DNA of 64,000 nucleotides from positions 6,380 to 70,379 of the forward strand of contig CAZVFX010000024.1 of assembly GCA_964626565.1 (NCBI GenBank), written 5' to 3'. This document shows positions 61,601 through 64,000 of this stretch, piece after piece; position 1 is the first letter of the stretch, and each line of letters starts with the position of its first letter. The notes below the pieces were generated by a model. It was not told where the DNA came from and did no database searches. It saw only the letters and a program-made list of their open reading frames with translations. The DNA comes from CAZVFX01 sp964626565. GTDB taxonomy: Bacteria > Myxococcota_A > UBA9042 > CAIXZC01. Position numbers and translations under genes: made by a program.

Positions 61601-63872
61601 CCGTGGCCGGGTTGCCGTCATCGCAAGGCGCGCTGTTGAAGGCGTGGGAAACGCCCTGGCCCGGATCACATGCATCATCGGTGCAAATATCCCCATCGTC
61701 CACAGGTTCTCCCGCCCCTTCGTAGCCGGTGCCGGCCGCGTTGCACAACTGGCAGGTACCCCCCTCGTCCACGTATTCCCCCGGAGCGCAGACGATGGGT
61801 GTGCCGGCGCAAACTCCATCGGCACACAGGTCATCCGTCGTGGCGGGATCGCCGTCATCGCACGGGATGTTGTTGTTCGCATGCTCTACGCCCGCGCCTG
61901 CATCACACTGGTCGTCGGTGCAGACATTGCCGTCATCGATGGGAGCGCCGTCGTCGGCAAAAGCAGTACCTTCCGCGTTGCACAGGGCGCACAAGCCCTC
62001 CACATCCACGTGCTCGCCTGCGGGACAGACGAGGAGTACTCCGCTGCACACACCCGCGTCGCAGCTGTCGTTGATGGTGGCCGGGTCCCCGTCGTCACAA
62101 GCGTCGGAGTTGAAAGCATGGCCCACGCCCGAGTCCGGGTCGCAGACATCGTCGGTGCATTCGTTGCCGTCATCGACAGGCTCGCCGTCGCCCACATATC
62201 CAGCCCCATCCGCTGCGCACTGGCTGCATATGCCGTTGTCATCAACGTACTTGCCGGATTCACACACAATGGGCACACCAATGCACTCACCATCGGCGCA
62301 GGTATCGTTGCCGGTGGCCTCGTTTCCGTCGTCGCAAGGAGCAACATTGAACTCGCTCACCAAGCCGGCTGCCGGGTCACACGTCTCGTCGGTGCAGACG
62401 TTGCCGTCGTCAATTGTCTCTCCCGCACCGGCGAAGGAGGTGCCGTCGTCATTGCACAGGAAGCACAGCCCGTCCTTGGACACATACTCGGCTGCGGGGC
62501 AAACCACCGGAATGCCACTGCACACACCGTCGGCACAGGCGTCATAGATGGTGCCGGAATTGTCATCATCGCACGGTCCGTCGTTGAACACCTTCCCGAC
62601 CCCGTCAAACGGGTCGCAAAGGTCGTCGGTGCAGACGTTTCCGTCATCAATCATCTCGCCGTCACCGTCATAGCCGGATCCCAGTTCATCGCACAGGTAG
62701 CATTTGCCATTGTCTTCCACGAATTGGCCAGGGTCGCAAATGATGGGAACTCCGCTACATACACCCTCGGAGCAGATGTCACTGCCGGTATCGGGATTCC
62801 CGTCGTCACAAGGCTCAGAATTAAGGGGATGGAGCACACCTGCATCGGCATCGCAGAGGTCGTCGGTGCACACATCGCCGTCGTCCACAGGCTCCCCGTC
62901 GCCCTGCCAACCGCTACCGTCGTCGGCGCACAGCTGGCACAAACCGTTGTCCTCCGCATATTTGCCGGCCTCGCAGGTGATGGGTGTGCCCACGCATTCG
63001 CCGTCGACGCAACTGTCATCGCCGGTGGCCGGGTCGCCATCGTCGCACGGCCCGTCATTGTTCAGGTGAAGCACGCCTTGCTTCGAGTCACAAGCGTCAT
63101 CGGTACAGGGGTTCCCATCGTTGATTACTTCACCGTCTTCCAACCAGTCGGTACCATTGTCGTTGCACAGATTGCACATACCCTGTACGTACTTGAACTC
63201 CTCCGGGGTGCAAAATGTCCCTACTCCGGCGCACACACCGTCGGCACACAGGTCGTCGGCAGTATCCGGGTCACCATCATCGCACGGCGCCTCGTTGAAC
63301 TCGTGACCGACGCCCGACTCGGGGTCGCAGAAGTCGTCGGTGCAAACATCACCGTCGTCGATCTGGGCACCCTCTTCCACAAACTCAGTACCATCGGCAT
63401 TGCACAGGGCACAATTGCCGTCCTGGGCCGCAAACATGCCGGCTTCACAGAGCAAGGGAGTTCCGACGCAGTCTCCTTCGAAGCACACGTCGTCCACCGT
63501 CTCCGGGTCACCGTCATCGCAGGGTGCGGAGTTGACCGGATGCAACACCCCTTTGACCGGATCGCAGAAGTCGTCGGTGCAAAGGTCGTTGTCATCGATC
63601 TCTGTTCCCTCATCGACAAAACCGTAGCCCGCGTCGTTACACAGGTAGCAGCGCCCGTTCTTCGCTTCCTTGTATTCTCCAGGCGTGCAATGCTCGAGTG
63701 GGATCCCGTCATTTGATTCCGGCACTGACAGGTCCGCCGCATCGCCGGCGGCGATGTCCTCCGGAACTACGTCCATGGACGGATCGGATACGGTGGTGTC
63801 ACCACCGCCACATGCGCTCGCTGCAAAGGTCAATACCAACAATGACAGAATTGTTGCTGTCCGGTTTCTCAT
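58662..63872 (-). CDS. Giant repeat lipoprotein with C-terminal NodB polysaccharide deacetylase
   Basis: 1736 residues; ATG 63872 follows GGGGAGACGG, and the signal ends ASAC (C21). After an acidic spacer come 17 tandem units of ~79 residues (about 61-1410). Each has eight Cys and the pattern C-x-L-C-N-x-D-G-T ... D-D-G-x-x-C-T-D-D-x-C-D ... P-C-D-D-G-D-P-x-T ... D-G-x-C-x-G. A shortened CDDG unit and a TSP3-like segment (DPDGDGVPNYG) follow. The last ~230 residues are a carbohydrate esterase 4 (NodB) domain: VVALTFDDGWDND (motif 1, metal Asp), GHKLGNHTYNHDPG (motif 2, His pair), YRIPSPD (motif 3), FDTMDWVDD (motif 4) and GDIISMHVG (motif 5). All metal ligands are present. It probably removes acetyl groups from N-acetylated glycans at the cell surface, held far from the membrane by the repeat stalk. 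Confidence 0.92.
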   Translation of the reverse strand: MRNRTATILSLLVLTFAASACGGGDTTVSDPSMDVVPEDIAAGDAADLSVPESNDGIPLEHCTPGEYKEAKNGRCYLCNDAGYGFVDEGTEIDDNDLCTDDFCDPVKGVLHPVNSAPCDDGDPETVDDVCFEGDCVGTPLLCEAGMFAAQDGNCALCNADGTEFVEEGAQIDDGDVCTDDFCDPESGVGHEFNEAPCDDGDPDTADDLCADGVCAGVGTFCTPEEFKYVQGMCNLCNDNGTDWLEDGEVINDGNPCTDDACDSKQGVLHLNNDGPCDDGDPATGDDSCVDGECVGTPITCEAGKYAEDNGLCQLCADDGSGWQGDGEPVDDGDVCTDDLCDADAGVLHPLNSEPCDDGNPDTGSDICSEGVCSGVPIICDPGQFVEDNGKCYLCDELGSGYDGDGEMIDDGNVCTDDLCDPFDGVGKVFNDGPCDDDNSGTIYDACADGVCSGIPVVCPAAEYVSKDGLCFLCNDDGTSFAGAGETIDDGNVCTDETCDPAAGLVSEFNVAPCDDGNEATGNDTCADGECIGVPIVCESGKYVDDNGICSQCAADGAGYVGDGEPVDDGNECTDDVCDPDSGVGHAFNSDACDDGDPATINDSCDAGVCSGVLLVCPAGEHVDVEGLCALCNAEGTAFADDGAPIDDGNVCTDDQCDAGAGVEHANNNIPCDDGDPATTDDLCADGVCAGTPIVCAPGEYVDEGGTCQLCNAAGTGYEGAGEPVDDGDICTDDACDPGQGVSHAFNSAPCDDGNPATVNDTCVDGECLGDAVLCPPGDHVDDGGMCRLCNGDGTAYLDAGVALDDGNLCTDDACDPGAGVEHSFNDAPCDDGDPDTINDVCQQGSCVGQPLVCTPDEWVSLADGWWCRQCNGDGTDFVDDGVSVDDEDVCTDDACDAAAGVIHTNNNAPCDDGEAATMNDTCVDGECLGEPVVCPAGDYVDDGGMCKLCNADGTAFVDGGAPVDDGNPCTDDNCDPGLGVEHGFNSDVCDDGDPDTVDDECVDGVCVGIPVACPAGDYVDEGGACRLCNGAGTGYIDAGDPIDDGNLCTDDVCDPGTGVEHYPNDVLCDDNDAGTVNDQCEQGVCVGEPVICPAGEWVTQADGWWCELCNDDGTGWSGGEDVSDDDVCTDDVCDPVDGVGHTFNSAPCDDGDPDTNNDTCVDGLCIGDPPFCPAGDYVEDAGLCYLCNGDGSGWAGPGEAIDDGDICTDDACDPGNGVENEFNTAPCDDGDPDTMNDACADGVCAGSPVACPAGDYAEDEGLCKLCNGDGDGWVGDGDVIDDGDLCTDDTCDAGNGVEHNFNNEPCNDGNPLTALDQCVLGVCIGVPVMCPPGEWVTLADGWWCELCNEDGTDYAGGVDVDDENQCTEDVCDPLLGVTHTPIEGPCWDFNPCTDDDVCMDAVCAGTPVDCDDLSVCTADSCDPDLGMCVHSPVSVPCDDGIDATVDDQCVEGICVGMLDPDGDGVPNYGSGPLCDPPAIKDNCVDNCAYVANPDQKDSNHDGFGDKCSIEPRWWMRINTSEKVVALTFDDGWDNDAFELLLAALNEDPAYATFFINGMYVDDGTIEVESLVKARNAGHKLGNHTYNHDPGANVAESVVEIMLNEQAYSALGFGILRPVYRIPSPDIVNPPWWVHLALQQTGYTESVIANFDTMDWVDDPVEISAQGMVDCVTDQVEPGDIISMHVGPDHTAQALPQIIANLKAQGYTLLTIEQIIAYGDPVYFLDLTQVKTCGAYF
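59645..63692 (-). repeat. Seventeen tandem ~237-bp Cys-repeat units
   Basis: Units are ~78-81 residues, eight Cys each. Units 11, 14 and 17 share a variant entry with an extra Trp pair (ADGWWC), giving a three-unit higher-order period in the C-terminal half and implying block duplication. Confidence 0.85.
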
Positions 63873-64000
63873 TTCCGTCTCCCCTCTTCGCAGAACGCAC
63901 CCATAATCAAACTCGACAGAACAATAGTTGTGCGCCCATCCCAATAACAACTTTGCATTAACGGTTGTCATCGACAGTTCTTAAGGACATTCTACCTAGT
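63873..64000. other. Upstream region of the deacetylase lipoprotein gene
   Basis: AT-richer non-coding sequence 5' of the gene; the in-frame upstream codons read no recognisable protein. A weak promoter (TTGTTA, 18-base spacer, TATTGT on the minus strand) is possible. Nothing else is seen before the window ends. Confidence 0.3.

Noticed and set aside
59645..63692. Possible CRISPR array
   Set aside because: Repeats are ~237 bp, in frame, divergent and coding, with no unique spacers and no cas genes.
61407..63716. 769-residue plus-strand open frame opposite the deacetylase repeat gene
   Set aside because: Shadow of the tandem repeats: the regular CDDG codons read backwards give a stop-free frame. 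No ribosome site or recognised domain is present, and the minus-strand protein has clear signal, repeats and NodB motifs.

Overview
The window is GC-rich, gene-dense bacterial DNA. It most resembles a free-living member of the Myxococcota or a related former-deltaproteobacterial lineage such as Bradymonadia. That placement is an inference. It rests on very long Cys-rich Ca-binding-type lipoproteins, a MYXO-CTERM-like C-terminal anchor, type I PKS/PUFA-like synthase genes, an endonuclease-type MutL and frequent GTG/TTG starts. One run of exactly 100 Ns with identical 55-bp flanks shows that the sequence is a draft assembly scaffold. No rRNA, tRNA, CRISPR array, transposase, integrase or phage gene was seen.

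Left part (1-23.7 kb): ordinary accessory and housekeeping genes. On the minus strand an exported protein-L-isoaspartate methyltransferase is followed by a DJ-1/PfpI lipoprotein, a TlpA-like thioredoxin and an outer-membrane protein cut by the window edge. Rightward follow an MFS transporter, a HEAT-repeat exported protein and a fused MGMT-AlkA DNA-alkylation repair protein. Then come three odd leftward genes: an IF2-N/zinc-ribbon protein, a small exported protein of six 16-residue Cys repeats, and a 1010-residue Cys-rich MYXO-CTERM-like protein. Next are miaA-mutL (minus) and divergent hisB, followed by a peptide ABC importer (binding lipoprotein and two permeases, no ATPase here). This importer run is interrupted by a redoxin, a VapBC-type toxin-antitoxin pair and an FHA membrane protein, and is followed by nagZ and an unknown gene.

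Centre (31.5-47.4 kb): a four-gene rightward lipid/polyketide cluster. It holds an acyl-CoA dehydrogenase, a 2661-residue megasynthase (KS-AT-KS-ACP-ACP-ACP-KR-DH), an Sfp-type phosphopantetheinyl transferase and a single-chain, eukaryote-like acyl-CoA carboxylase (biotin carboxylase-BCCP-central-carboxyltransferase). The set supplies the extender, the chain-building enzyme and the carrier-activating enzyme. All three carrier domains have threonine where the phosphopantetheine serine is expected, each with a different Thr codon.

Right part and flanks (23.7-29.7, 47.4-53.7, 55-63.9 kb): five giant leftward lipoproteins. They share an N-terminal lipobox, an acidic linker and a stalk of Cys/Asp repeats (Dicty_CTDC-like, MopE-like CDGxDNDCDG, thrombospondin type 3-like). 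Each ends differently: beta-propeller-like repeats, no extra domain, three LamG-like domains, DUF2341 plus a lectin-like region, or a NodB polysaccharide deacetylase. A radical SAM/SPASM enzyme sits between them. The working picture is a set of surface rods with exchangeable head domains beside a dedicated lipid pathway. Short dispersed repeats lie between and inside several genes.
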